Of a stretch of 44,506 bases of DNA, positions 33,536-41,271 are shown one piece after another. How positions within the stretch are numbered: position 1 is the first letter of the stretch; each line of letters begins with the position of its first letter. This DNA is from Opitutales bacterium (lineage in GTDB: Bacteria; Verrucomicrobiota; Verrucomicrobiia; Opitutales; UBA953), in contig JAFYWY010000076.1 of the NCBI GenBank assembly GCA_017546455.1, positions 1 through 44,506 on the forward strand, written 5' to 3'. A model generated the notes under the pieces. It saw only the letters and a list, made by a program, of their open reading frames with translations, had not been told where the DNA came from and did not search any database. The translations under genes were made by a program, and so were the position numbers.

Positions 33536-35059
33536 ATGAAGAAATCTGCTTGCGTTGCCTTGGTTGCGGGCGCGCTTTCCTGCATGGGCGGTGCGCTTTC
33601 TGCGGCTCCCGCCACTCCGGAGCGTCCCAATGTCATTGTGCTGATTGCCGACGATCTCGGCTACGGCGATCTTTCCTGCTACGGAGCGAAGGCGCTTCGT
33701 ACGCCGAATATGGATCGCCTGGCGGCGCAGGGCTTGCGCTTTACGCGGGGCTATGCCGCTTCCGCCACCAGCTCGCCGAGCCGCTACGCGTTGCTCACCG
33801 GCCTGTATCCGTGGCGTAACAACATTCGCATTTTGCCGGGTGATTCCCCGCTGATTATTCCGACCGAGCGCCCGAGCCTCGCGGCGATGTTCCGCAACGC
33901 CGGTTATGCGACGGCGGCAGTCGGGAAGTGGCATCTCGGTCTGGGCGGAAAAACGCAGAAGGATTGGAACAAACCGATTGCGCCCGGCCCGCGGGAAATC
34001 GGCTTCGACTATTCCTTTATTATGGCGGCGACGAACGACCGCGTCCCTTGCGTGTATTTTTCGAACGGAAGTGTCGTTGGCTTAGACCCGAACGATCCGA
34101 TTGAGGTCGATTACCGGAAAAATTTCCCGGGTGAACCTACGGGAAAGACGCATCCGCAGTTATTGAAAATGCACCCCTCGCCGAATCACGGCCACGCGGA
34201 TTCGATTGTCGCCGGCGTCTCGCGCATCGGCTTTATGAAGGGCGGTCAGGCGGCGCGCTGGGATGATTCCTGTATGGCGGACGTGTTTTCCGAAAAGGCC
34301 CGTTCGTTTATCGACGCCAACAAAGACAAGCCTTTCTTCCTTTACTATGCCTTGCACCAGCCGCATGTGCCGCGGGTGGCGAATCCGAAATTCGCGGGCA
34401 AGTCCGGCCTCGGCCCGCGCGGCGACGTCATTCTGGAAGCGGACGCCCAAATCGGCGAACTGCTTGCCTGCCTCAAGAAAAACAATTTGGACAAAAACAC
34501 GCTGATCGTTTTCACGAGCGACAACGGTCCGGTTTTGGATGACGGCTACGCAGATGAGGCGGTCGCAAAGGCGCGTGCCCAAAAACACAGCCCGTCGGGG
34601 AGCTTGCGCGGCGGCAAATACAGCCTGTTTGAGGCGGGGACGCGCGTGCCTTTTGTCGTCTGGCAACCCGGCGTCGTTAAGCCGGGCGTGAGCGATGTGC
34701 CCGTGGCGCAACTCGATTGCTACGCGAGCTTTGCGCGTTTGGTCGGTGGCAAGGTGCCCGCAGTGACGGACTCCGTGGACACCCTGGAGGTATTCCGCGG
34801 GCGCAGCAAAACTTCCGCGCGCAAAGATTTTGTCATCGAGGCAACTTCCCGCCTGGCTTACCGTTCGGGCGATTGGGTTTACATCCCGCCGCACAAGGGC
34901 CCGAAAGTCGCCGGGCTTACGGGGATCGAACTCGGCAACGACGCGGCTCCCGCTCTTTACCGTATCGACGGCGAAGCGCGCCAAACGGAAAATCTTGCCA
35001 AGAAACATCCGAAAAAACTCGCGGAGATGCAGGCGGCATTTGAGCGTGCCAAGCGTTAA
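33536..35059 (+). CDS. Secreted serine-type sulfatase
   Basis: This 507-residue exported arylsulfatase-type enzyme (family S1) hydrolyses sulfate esters. It has a signal peptide (MKKSACVALVAGALSCMGGA), the N-terminal metal site RPNVIVLIADDLGYGDLSCY, and the modification motif S79-S-P-S-R83 (SSPSRYALLTG), in which serine, not cysteine, would be turned into formylglycine by an anaerobic radical-SAM maturase (anSME). GKWHLGLGG and FTSDNGPVL carry further active-site and metal residues. No maturase gene is nearby. The frame opens at 33467, but the signal peptide sets the start; GGAGG precedes it closely. Substrate unknown; host glycans or polysaccharides are likely. Confidence 0.92.
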   Translation: MKKSACVALVAGALSCMGGALSAAPATPERPNVIVLIADDLGYGDLSCYGAKALRTPNMDRLAAQGLRFTRGYAASATSSPSRYALLTGLYPWRNNIRILPGDSPLIIPTERPSLAAMFRNAGYATAAVGKWHLGLGGKTQKDWNKPIAPGPREIGFDYSFIMAATNDRVPCVYFSNGSVVGLDPNDPIEVDYRKNFPGEPTGKTHPQLLKMHPSPNHGHADSIVAGVSRIGFMKGGQAARWDDSCMADVFSEKARSFIDANKDKPFFLYYALHQPHVPRVANPKFAGKSGLGPRGDVILEADAQIGELLACLKKNNLDKNTLIVFTSDNGPVLDDGYADEAVAKARAQKHSPSGSLRGGKYSLFEAGTRVPFVVWQPGVVKPGVSDVPVAQLDCYASFARLVGGKVPAVTDSVDTLEVFRGRSKTSARKDFVIEATSRLAYRSGDWVYIPPHKGPKVAGLTGIELGNDAAPALYRIDGEARQTENLAKKHPKKLAEMQAAFERAKR

Positions 35060-35121
35060 ACACGCTGCGCGCTTACAGCGCTTTCTCAGACAATTTGCGC
35101 CCGAGGGCTCGCTTTCGGGAC

Positions 35122-35364
35122 ATGAGAAACAATAAAAATCACGAACTGAAACTGCATTTTTTCATGGGGCGCTTCTTCGCGGATGCGGCCCGCGGTAGCG
35201 ATGAGCGTGCACTCCGCAGAATCGACGGAGAAGTCACGCACATCGTCACCCTCCTGGAGCAGATGGGCATGCCGATTGAGGCGCGCGCCTTCCTGCGGAA
35301 TTTCATTCGGCGCGCCGGCGAAAACCGGAAAGCGGCAATCCGGATTATGCTTCATTGCCGCTGA
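35122..35364 (+). CDS. Small basic protein, unknown
   Basis: An 80-residue ORF starting at ATG 35122, 62 nt after the sulfatase. Predicted to be mostly helical, with several Arg/Lys clusters (ERALRRIDGEV, FLRNFIRRAGENRKAA) and no signal peptide or membrane segment. Its codon use resembles neighbouring genes, which supports coding, but I recognise no family. It could be a nucleic-acid-binding or chaperone-like small protein; that is a guess. Confidence 0.45.
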   Translation: MRNNKNHELKLHFFMGRFFADAARGSDERALRRIDGEVTHIVTLLEQMGMPIEARAFLRNFIRRAGENRKAAIRIMLHCR

Positions 35365-35375
35365 CGCGCCGGGAG

Positions 35376-35500
35376 TGGTGACTAGTGAGCGGTAATCGGA
35401 ATCTGTTGTCTATGTCTGGTTGCGCCTGCACCATTCACTGTTCACCGGCCTCCGCTTACCATTCACTGCTTACTGTCCACTGTTTTCCTTGTCTCATTTT
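35376..35500. repeat. Repeat words upstream of groES
   Basis: GTGACTAGTGAGCGGTAATC, TGTCTATGTCTGGTTGCGCC (35407-35426) and several CATTCACTG/CTTACTG words, the same set as at 13.4, 18.6 and 37.7 kb. No gene. Confidence 0.55.
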
Positions 35501-35503
35501 CTT

Positions 35504-35519
35504 TGGCACGGCATTTGCA
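35504..35519 (+). promoter_or_regulatory. Sigma-54 (RpoN) promoter of groESL
   Basis: TGGCACGGCATTTGCA matches the -24/-12 consensus TGGCACG-N4-TTGCA, with GG (35505-35506) and GC (35517-35518) at the required 10-nt separation. A start near 35530 would give a leader of about 30 nt before the groES ATG at 35559. No CIRCE inverted repeat is present in this gap. Confidence 0.65.
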
Positions 35520-35558
35520 TGACACAGATAACCATTTATTTCCAACATCTTAAACATT

Positions 35559-35888
35559 ATGAGCAAAGATAAAAAAGAAAAGTGCTGCTGCAAATGCGGC
35601 GTCAAAGTTAAGCCGCTCGGCGATCGCGTTCTCCTGAAGCGCTGCGAAGCTGCGGAAGAAATCAAGGGCGGGATCATCATCCCCGACTCCGCGAAGGAAA
35701 AACCGATGGAAGCAACGGTGATTGCGCTCGGCACGGGAAAAATCGAAGACGGCAAGAAGGTTGAGTTCAACGTGGCTGTCGGCGACAAGGTGCTCATCGG
35801 CAAGTACACGGGCACGGAAGTCAAGATCAATGACGAAATGTACCTCCTGGCGCGCGAAGAAGAAATCCTCGCCGTTATCGGTGCCTAA
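35559..35888 (+). CDS. groES: Co-chaperonin GroES with N-terminal cysteine cluster
   Basis: GroES caps the GroEL chamber. The conserved core ([12 protein letters not shown], a mobile loop [35 protein letters not shown] and EEEILAVIG) is complete. Before it there are about 14 additional residues, [14 protein letters not shown], with four cysteines in five positions; typical GroES begins directly at the VKPLGDRV strand. There is no alternative start after the cluster, so the extension appears genuine. It may bind metal or form disulfides; this is inference. groEL follows 36 nt downstream. Confidence 0.95.
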   Translation: MSKDKKEKCCCKCGVKVKPLGDRVLLKRCEAAEEIKGGIIIPDSAKEKPMEATVIALGTGKIEDGKKVEFNVAVGDKVLIGKYTGTEVKINDEMYLLAREEEILAVIGA

Positions 35889-35924
35889 TCTCTCTTTGTA
35901 ATCAAAATTTAAATTCAGAACACT

Positions 35925-37559
35925 ATGGCAAAAAAACAGATTCTTTTTGATGAAGCCGGTCGCCGGAAAATCCTCGGCGGCGTTCAGACGCTCGCTAAGG
36001 CCGTTAAGATCACGCTCGGACCGAAGGGCCGCAACGTGATGATCGACAAGAAATACGGCGCTCCGAAGGTGACCAAGGACGGCGTTTCCGTCGCCAAGGA
36101 AATCGAATTGGCAGACGCTTTCGAAAACATGGGTGCACAGATGGTGCGCGAAGTCGCTTCCCGTACGGCAGACAAGGCCGGTGACGGAACGACGACCGCG
36201 ACCGTTCTCGCCGAAGCCATCTACACGGAAGGCCTGAAGAGCGTTTCCGCCGGCGCGAACCCGATCTTCGTTAAGCGCGGTATCGACGCCGCCTGCGAAA
36301 CCATCACGAAGGAACTCGCCACGATCTCCAAGAAGATCAAGAATTCCGACGAAATCAAGCAGGTCGCAACCGTTTCCGCCAACTGGGACTCCAGCATCGG
36401 TGAAATTATCGCCGAAGCCATGGAAAAGGTCGGCAAAGACGGCACGATTACCGTCGAAGAAGCCAAGACGATTGAAACGACGCTCGACGTCGTCGAAGGT
36501 ATGCAGTTCGACAAGGGCTATCTTTCCCCGTACTTCTGCACGAACGCGGAAACGCTCGAGTGCACGCTCGACAATCCGTACATCCTCCTTTTCGAAAAGA
36601 AGATCTCTTCGATGAAGGACCTGCTCCCGATTCTCCAGGAAGTCGCCAAGCAGAGCAAGCCGCTCCTCATCGTCGCTGAAGACATCGACGGCGAAGCGCT
36701 CGCAACCCTCGTCGTGAACAAGATTCGCGGCACGATCAATGTCTGCGCGGTCAAGGCTCCGGGCTTCGGCGATCGTCGCAAAGCGATGATGGAAGACCTC
36801 GCAATCCTTACCGGCGGTAAGTTCATCACGGAAGACCTCGGTATCAAGCTCGAAAGCATCTCCATCGCCGACCTCGGCAAGGCCAAGCGCGTCAATGTCG
36901 ACAAGGAAAGCACGACGATTATCGAAGGCGCCGGCAAGTCTGCCGACATCCAGGGCCGCGTGAAACTCATCCGCCGCCAGATCGAAGAAACCTCTTCCGA
37001 TTACGACCGCGAAAAGCTCCAGGAACGCCTCGCCAAGCTCGCAGGCGGTGTCGCCGTCATCCATGTCGGCGCAGCTTCCGAAGCGGAACTCAAGGAAAAG
37101 AAAGACCGCGTTGACGACGCGCTGCACGCTACCCGCGCTGCTGTCGAAGAAGGTATTGTCCCGGGCGGCGGCGTCGCGCTCCTGCGCACGGCCAAGGCTG
37201 TGGACAAGCTCATCGAAACGCTCGACGGCGACGCCAAGACCGGCGCCAAGATTGTCCGCCGCGCAATCGAACAGCCGCTCCGCACGCTCTGCGAAAACGC
37301 CGGCGTCGAAGGCTCGCTCATCGTCAAGGAAGTCCTCAAGGCTAAGGGCGGCAACGGCTACAACGTTGCAACCGACACCTACGAAGACCTCGTCGCCGCA
37401 GGCGTCGTGGACCCGACCAAGGTCACCCGCACGGCGATCGTCTCCGCTACCTCCGTGGCTTCGATGCTCCTCACGACCGAATGCCTCATCACCGACGTTC
37501 CGGAAGAGCCCAAGGCGGCTCCCGCAATGGCGGACGGCGGCATGGGCGGAATGTACTAA
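35925..37559 (+). CDS. groEL: Chaperonin GroEL
   Basis: The 60-kDa ATP-driven folding chamber. The 544-residue protein has the ATP site motifs [23 protein letters not shown] and [15 protein letters not shown], the [14 protein letters not shown] block and the Gly/Met-rich tail (GGMGGMY). Length is normal. It is transcribed with groES. No Shine-Dalgarno sequence precedes the ATG. A strong terminator follows at 37608. Confidence 0.98.
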   Translation: MAKKQILFDEAGRRKILGGVQTLAKAVKITLGPKGRNVMIDKKYGAPKVTKDGVSVAKEIELADAFENMGAQMVREVASRTADKAGDGTTTATVLAEAIYTEGLKSVSAGANPIFVKRGIDAACETITKELATISKKIKNSDEIKQVATVSANWDSSIGEIIAEAMEKVGKDGTITVEEAKTIETTLDVVEGMQFDKGYLSPYFCTNAETLECTLDNPYILLFEKKISSMKDLLPILQEVAKQSKPLLIVAEDIDGEALATLVVNKIRGTINVCAVKAPGFGDRRKAMMEDLAILTGGKFITEDLGIKLESISIADLGKAKRVNVDKESTTIIEGAGKSADIQGRVKLIRRQIEETSSDYDREKLQERLAKLAGGVAVIHVGAASEAELKEKKDRVDDALHATRAAVEEGIVPGGGVALLRTAKAVDKLIETLDGDAKTGAKIVRRAIEQPLRTLCENAGVEGSLIVKEVLKAKGGNGYNVATDTYEDLVAAGVVDPTKVTRTAIVSATSVASMLLTTECLITDVPEEPKAAPAMADGGMGGMY

Positions 37560-37607
37560 GCCCTTGGCTGAGAAAGCTTAAAGTTTAGAGCTTAATGCTT
37601 AGAGAAG

Positions 37608-37640
37608 AGCGTTCCCGTTAATCCGGGAGCGCTTTTTTTT
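37608..37640 (+). terminator. Terminator of groESL
   Basis: AGCGTTCCCG (37608-37617) pairs with CGGGAGCGCT (37624-37633), one G-U pair, 6-nt loop, then eight T. Confidence 0.88.
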
Positions 37641-37750
37641 AGTTAATGAATAAGGAATAGTGAATGGCTCTGCTGTGAATAGAAACTGGTGAATAGTGAA
37701 TGGACGGGGTGCCCGGGCGCTAGTCACTATTCACCGCCGAAGGCCCAACG
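37641..37750. repeat. GTGAATAG-type short-period repeats
   Basis: AATGAATAAGGAATAGTGAA, CTGGTGAATAGTGAATGG and CTAGTCACTATTCACCG follow the groESL terminator. The CTAGTCAC...CCGCCGAAGGCCC part matches the coaX stop-codon region at about 13.5 kb. Confidence 0.6.
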
Positions 37751-37881
37751 CTGTGCGCCGGAGGTGCACTACATAGGATAACCGCGGGTGCAGGCGTAGC
37801 CGAAACCCGCGGATAATTCAAAATACACGCGCCGCTAAACGACACCGATATGTCCCTGACATGCCTGCGGCGCAATGGAAC
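37751..37881 (+). repeat. Dispersed palindromic element, family 1 (copy 4)
   Basis: From CTGTGCGCCGGAGGTGCACT to CCTGCGGCGCAATGGAAC. The core (GGATAACCGCGGGTGCAGG, TAGCCGAAACCCGCGGATAA) matches copy 1 and the 24.9-kb arm; the GCGCCGCTAA block near the right end is also kept. The left inverted repeat is missing, so this is a one-ended form. Confidence 0.75.
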
Positions 37882-37923
37882 AATAACAGAGGAATCTTCT
37901 CTTTAATCTCTAATCTTTAACCT

Positions 37924-38841
37924 TTAATCTTTCTGCTTCTCATTCCCCGCGAGGTAAAATTTTCCGAAAGGGGAATCCTCCATCGGGAGGTGGACGAGGG
38001 CTGAATCCGCAAAGGCGTCCATGCCGATCATCGTGAGCTTTTCCGTGTCGCTGAGAATCGGCGTAATGTTTTTCAGGGAAACACCGGGAGCGACTTCCAG
38101 AGGACCGGGCTTGCCGGTGATGAGTTTTTGGCTGGAGGCCTTATCCACGTCGCCGATTTGCGCGCTGATTTCACCTGCCGCGCCGGGCGCCCAATGGTCC
38201 TTGAAGATGCGCGTTACGCTGCTCCCCGTATCGAGAAGGAGGTGGAAATCCTGCTTGCCGCTCTTAACCTGCATCAGCAGGCGGCCGTTCGGATCTTCCT
38301 TGCCCGCCAGCGGGATAAGCTTCGCCTTTTCGGGAGTGCCCCAATAATACTGCCTGTTTTTCAAATCGAAGGTGAAGGGCAGGGAGCCAAGGATGTCCAT
38401 GCCCACGATTCCGTCGATTTTTTCGTTTAGCATCCCGCGGACGGCATCCAGGCTGACGACGATGACGGCGTGTTGCGGTGCCGAACCCGGGCCGACTTGG
38501 AGGTCGGCGATAAGGATTTTCGGGCGCTGCACGGAGTTGCTCCTAAACTTCATCTTGCTCGTGTCGAGCCAGCGGGCGTTTTTGATTTTGTCGGCGCTCG
38601 TGTGGTGTAAAACCGTGTGTGTGGCGCCCGTGTCGAGCATCATGCGCATCGGCTGGCCGTTGACTAAGCAGGTAATCAAGATCTGCCCGCAACGCGCATC
38701 GCGATTCATCGCCATCAAGTCGATTCCGGCGCTTTTCTGTGCCGCGGCGGCGGGTGTCGGATTCGCGGGCGGGGTCGGCGCGGTAAAGGCAAACAGAGAG
38801 CCGAGGAGCAGGGCGGCGGAGGTAAAAATCGATTGTTTCAT
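37924..38841 (-). CDS. Secreted two-lobed retropepsin-like aspartic protease
   Basis: This 305-residue exported protein has a signal peptide, a short Pro/Ala linker and two retropepsin-type lobes. Lobe 1 (about 45-165) has MMLDTGATHTVL with D70-T-G and IDGIVGMDILGSLPF; lobe 2 (about 180-300) has HLLLDTGSSVTRI with D204-T-G and LTMIGMDAFADSALVHL. Bacterial family members usually have one lobe and dimerise, so this may work as an internal pseudo-dimer, as pepsins do. Both catalytic aspartates are present. Substrate unknown; an envelope role is likely from the signal peptide. It lies between repeats and just downstream of the PEP-CTERM cluster. Confidence 0.82.
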   Translation of the reverse strand: MKQSIFTSAALLLGSLFAFTAPTPPANPTPAAAAQKSAGIDLMAMNRDARCGQILITCLVNGQPMRMMLDTGATHTVLHHTSADKIKNARWLDTSKMKFRSNSVQRPKILIADLQVGPGSAPQHAVIVVSLDAVRGMLNEKIDGIVGMDILGSLPFTFDLKNRQYYWGTPEKAKLIPLAGKEDPNGRLLMQVKSGKQDFHLLLDTGSSVTRIFKDHWAPGAAGEISAQIGDVDKASSQKLITGKPGPLEVAPGVSLKNITPILSDTEKLTMIGMDAFADSALVHLPMEDSPFGKFYLAGNEKQKD

Positions 38842-38884
38842 GCCGCGAATTTTAGCGATACCTTGTCAGTTGGCAAATTGGAAA

Positions 38885-39026
38885 CTCTCACGGAGGCACA
38901 GAGGCACGGAGCGCCGCCGGAGAGCCAATCGTTGTAGTTCCAATTTAAGCTCTTCGGAGGATTATGTTTTGGAATGAAAGCGTTGGATGTCGCTTGATGC
39001 TCTGTGTCCCCGTGTCTCTGTGAGAG
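38885..39026. repeat. Dispersed inverted-repeat element, family 2 (copy 3)
   Basis: Starts CTCTCACGGAGGCACAGAGG and ends CCCGTGTCTCTGTGAGAG. Core words GAGCCAATCG and TTTTGGAATGAAAGCG align with copies at 16.4 and 29.0 kb. Its right end runs into the CTCGCGGAGGCGCAGAG block that repeats behind each cluster terminator. Confidence 0.75.
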
Positions 39027-39070
39027 GGAATTTAGAATTTCTCGCGGAGGCGCAGAGTCGCTGAGAGGTT

Positions 39071-39110
39071 AATAAAAAACGTTCCCGCGGAGAGGTCCAC
39101 GGGAACGTTT
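39071..39110 (-). terminator. Terminator of the 39161-39748 gene
   Basis: AAACGTTCCCGCGG (39077-39090) pairs with CCACGGGAACGTTT (39097-39110), one G-U pair in the minus-strand RNA, which then has a T-run. Nearly the same as the one at 40122. Confidence 0.85.
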
Positions 39111-39160
39111 CTTTGTTAAGTAATTCGGAATCTGGGATTCGGAATTCGCAATTGTGTCGC

Positions 39161-39748
39161 TTAGCGACGACGGCGGCGCGTGCCGACGAGCGCGAGAGCA
39201 CCCAAACCTGCGAGCAGACCGAAGGTCGACGGCTCCGGAATCGGAGAAACCTTCACTGGATCATTGTTTTTCAAGTTGATTGATTCGAATTTGATTTCCC
39301 AAGAGGAGGAGAGATTGCTCGGGACGTCAATCACGGAGTAGCTTAGGGCTTTCAGTTCACTTAGGGTTGCGTACTGATAAGGAGCTGCCCAAACCAACGT
39401 CACTTTCTCGACATTTTCCAGGGAGATGTCTGAAAAAGTGTAAGAGAGAGGGGACTTTGCGGATGCAACGTTTGCTTTAACCTCTGTCAAATACGTGCCA
39501 AGGACATCAGTATCGTCCGTGGAAGTTACGTTCAGCGTTTTATTGCCCGTGTTATATGAGAAATCAAGCACGGTTTTGGAGATTCCTTCATCAAGACCGA
39601 TATCTCCTTTGAAGAGCATAACGCCTACCCATTGGTTTCCGCTATCTCCGTAGTAAGTCGGCGTCTGTACCGTCCACGTGATGTCGGTTGCATTAGCAAA
39701 AGCGGAGCCTGCGGCGAGGAGCGCTGCGATGGTGATGTATTTTTTCAT
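39161..39748 (-). CDS. PEP-CTERM surface protein 1 of the tandem cluster
   Basis: A 195-residue exported protein: signal peptide MKKYITIAALLAAGSAFANA, a beta-rich core (ITWTVQTPTYYGDSGNQWVG, YNTGNKTLNVTSTDDTD, EKVTLVWAAPYQYATLSEL) and sorting signal IPEPSTFGLLAGLGALALVG plus an arginine end. No named core domain recognised. It is the last of four same-strand PEP-CTERM genes. Its upstream block (TTGACA, eight G, TAGAAT) is shared with the LamG-like gene at 6013, not with its neighbours. Its 3' end and terminator are nearly the same as the neighbours'. Confidence 0.85.
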   Translation of the reverse strand: MKKYITIAALLAAGSAFANATDITWTVQTPTYYGDSGNQWVGVMLFKGDIGLDEGISKTVLDFSYNTGNKTLNVTSTDDTDVLGTYLTEVKANVASAKSPLSYTFSDISLENVEKVTLVWAAPYQYATLSELKALSYSVIDVPSNLSSSWEIKFESINLKNNDPVKVSPIPEPSTFGLLAGLGALALVGTRRRRR

Positions 39749-39787
39749 GTCTAAGGTTAGTTTGAGTTAAAAATAAAATGAAGCTTC

Positions 39788-39814
39788 ATTCTACCCCCCC
39801 CTAAAACATGTCAA
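39788..39814 (-). promoter_or_regulatory. G-tract promoter, second copy
   Basis: On the minus strand TTGACA (39814-39809), TGTTTTA, eight G (39801-39794) and TAGAAT (39793-39788), followed by GAAGCTTCATTTTA. It matches the block at 5952-5977 except for one more G and a few substitutions. Spacer is 15 nt here against 14 there. Confidence 0.6.
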
Positions 39815-39904
39815 GCCTTGTTTCTTGTTGATTTTGGCGGTGTTTTGTACGGGAAATCGGCCTTTGAGTTTGCGGAAAGGAATTCTCGCGAAAGCCCTTG
39901 TTTA

Positions 39905-39977
39905 GGCGGCTTTACCGCCATGTGCCGATAGAGGACGTGCTTATATCACTGACGTTCCTGCGGCGTATTGGAACGAG
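39905..39977 (+). repeat. Family 1 element, right end only
   Basis: GGCGGCTTTACCGCCATGTGCCGAT to TTCCTGCGGCGTATTGGAAC matches the right end of the 24.9-kb copy (24926-24995) and lacks the core. A decayed or partial copy within the PEP-CTERM cluster. Confidence 0.65.
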
Positions 39978-40121
39978 CAGTACAATCTTTTTCGTAAGAA
40001 GATTTCTAAAAAACGAATTTCTAGAGGCTCCTTATGTTTCCAAGGTGAGTTTTTTTGGGGCAGCGTCTCTGCGAGAGAGAATATTAGAATTTCTCGCGGA
40101 GGCGCAGAGTCGCGGAGAGGT

Positions 40122-40161
40122 TAATAAAAACGTTCCCGCGGAGAAATCCACGGGAACGTTT
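40122..40161 (-). terminator. Terminator of the 40213-41019 gene
   Basis: AAACGTTCCCGCGG (40128-40141) pairs with CCACGGGAACGTTT (40148-40161), with T-runs on both strands, so it could act bidirectionally. Confidence 0.85.
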
Positions 40162-40212
40162 TTTTTATTAAGGAATTCGGAATTTGGGATTCGGAATTCG
40201 CAACTGCGTCGC

Positions 40213-41019
40213 TTAGCGACGACGGCGGCGCGTGCCGGCGAGCGCGAGGGCGCCCAAGCCTGCGAGCAGACCGAATGTCGACGGTTCCGGAACAGCGATA
40301 TTGTAGTGGCCCCAGGTGAGTTCCAAGTTAGAGAAAGTAACTTGGCCTGCTTTATTGCTCGCATCTACCGCGATAATCAGGCGTTCGATGGAGAATTCGT
40401 CGCCCAAAGCGATAGTGCCGCTCGTGAAGGTCGTGGAGGCGTCGGATATCGCAAGGTTTAGTACGAAAGTCGAGAGTGCGCTGTCCCAAGAAATGTTCCC
40501 TTCGATGCTGTAGGTTCTGCTTGTGATAAATCCTTGCTTAGCAGGGGTTGCTTCTAGAACGCCATTGGGATCGCCCCAGTTAGTGCCGGTAAAAGTATAG
40601 TTAAGTGCATCAGACGTCATTGATGTTGCGTAGCCGATGGGTTGGTTGTAGCTGTGACCAATGACAATTGCTCCTTCAGATCCGGCCAAGGCGAAAGTTG
40701 CTGCGCTATTAGTCGATGATCCTGTCTTGTGGTTGTAAGTGAACGTCAAGTAATCATCGGGAGAATCCAAGACGATGCGCTCGAATGCAGGGGCTTTGGT
40801 CTGAGTTCCCAATGCAGAGTAAGTGGAGGTGCCTTCGGTGTCGGTGTCTTTCCAAACATAACTGTTGAGGGCGCTGATGTTGGGGTCGCTCCATCCCGAC
40901 TTTTTCGTGTGGTACCACCCGTTTCTGTCTAAAAACGGGCTCATCGTTTGTTCGTCATCTGCGCTCGCGAATGCGGCGCCGGCAACAATTAAGGCTGTAA
41001 TTGCGATATACTGTTTCAT
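40213..41019 (-). CDS. PEP-CTERM surface protein 2 of the tandem cluster
   Basis: A 268-residue exported protein: signal peptide MKQYIAITALIVAGAAFASA, a beta-rich core and sorting signal VPEPSTFGLLAGLGALALAG plus arginines. The core shares motifs with the next gene (41272-42123): DDYLTFTYNHKTG against DDYLKFSYNFKTSG, EGNISWDSALSTFVLNLAI against EGDISWDETLSKFVLKLAL, and LTWGH just before the sorting signal, so the two are tandem paralogues. A concanavalin/LamG-like fold is likely from the strand pattern, not proven. Own promoter (TTGACC/GATAAT, 41113-41085) and own terminator. Confidence 0.86.
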   Translation of the reverse strand: MKQYIAITALIVAGAAFASADDEQTMSPFLDRNGWYHTKKSGWSDPNISALNSYVWKDTDTEGTSTYSALGTQTKAPAFERIVLDSPDDYLTFTYNHKTGSSTNSAATFALAGSEGAIVIGHSYNQPIGYATSMTSDALNYTFTGTNWGDPNGVLEATPAKQGFITSRTYSIEGNISWDSALSTFVLNLAISDASTTFTSGTIALGDEFSIERLIIAVDASNKAGQVTFSNLELTWGHYNIAVPEPSTFGLLAGLGALALAGTRRRRR

Positions 41020-41084
41020 TCTGAGTTAGACTAGTAAATGTAGAAAATGGAGAAGTGTTTGTGAAAAAAATAAATATCAAACCC

Positions 41085-41113
41085 ATTATCTTCCTTTGTT
41101 GTACATGGGTCAA
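41085..41113 (-). promoter_or_regulatory. Promoter of PEP-CTERM gene 2
   Basis: On the minus strand TTGACC (41113-41108), 17-nt spacer, GATAAT (41090-41085). An AATTTCAAAAATCATA block just upstream of the -35 is shared with the promoter of the next gene. Confidence 0.65.
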
Positions 41114-41213
41114 TATGATTTTTGAAATTTTGTGGAAATATTTTTATGGGTATAGCTTTCACTAATTCCGTGAATTGATTTTGGAGGCGGGCCTAAGAGA
41201 CTATGGGGAATAC

Positions 41214-41251
41214 AAAGAGCGCTCCCGCGAGTTGGTGGAAGCGCTCTTCTT
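41214..41251 (-). terminator. Probable terminator of the 41272-42123 gene
   Basis: AGAGCGCT (41216-41223) pairs with AGCGCTCT (41240-41247), extended by CC/GG after a bulge. The minus-strand T-run is short (CTCTTTGT), so it is weaker than the other cluster terminators and differs from them in sequence. Confidence 0.6.
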
Positions 41252-41271
41252 TAAGCCTTAAATTTAGGCTC

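Noticed and set aside
35365-35558. CIRCE/HrcA operator before groESL
   Set aside because: No TTAGCACTC-N9-GAGTGCTAA or close variant is found; only the sigma-54 site is convincing.
39898-40461. Plus-strand ORF of 187 codons in the PEP-CTERM cluster
   Set aside because: It runs through a repeat fragment, a terminator and the antisense of gene 2; no domain and no start signal.
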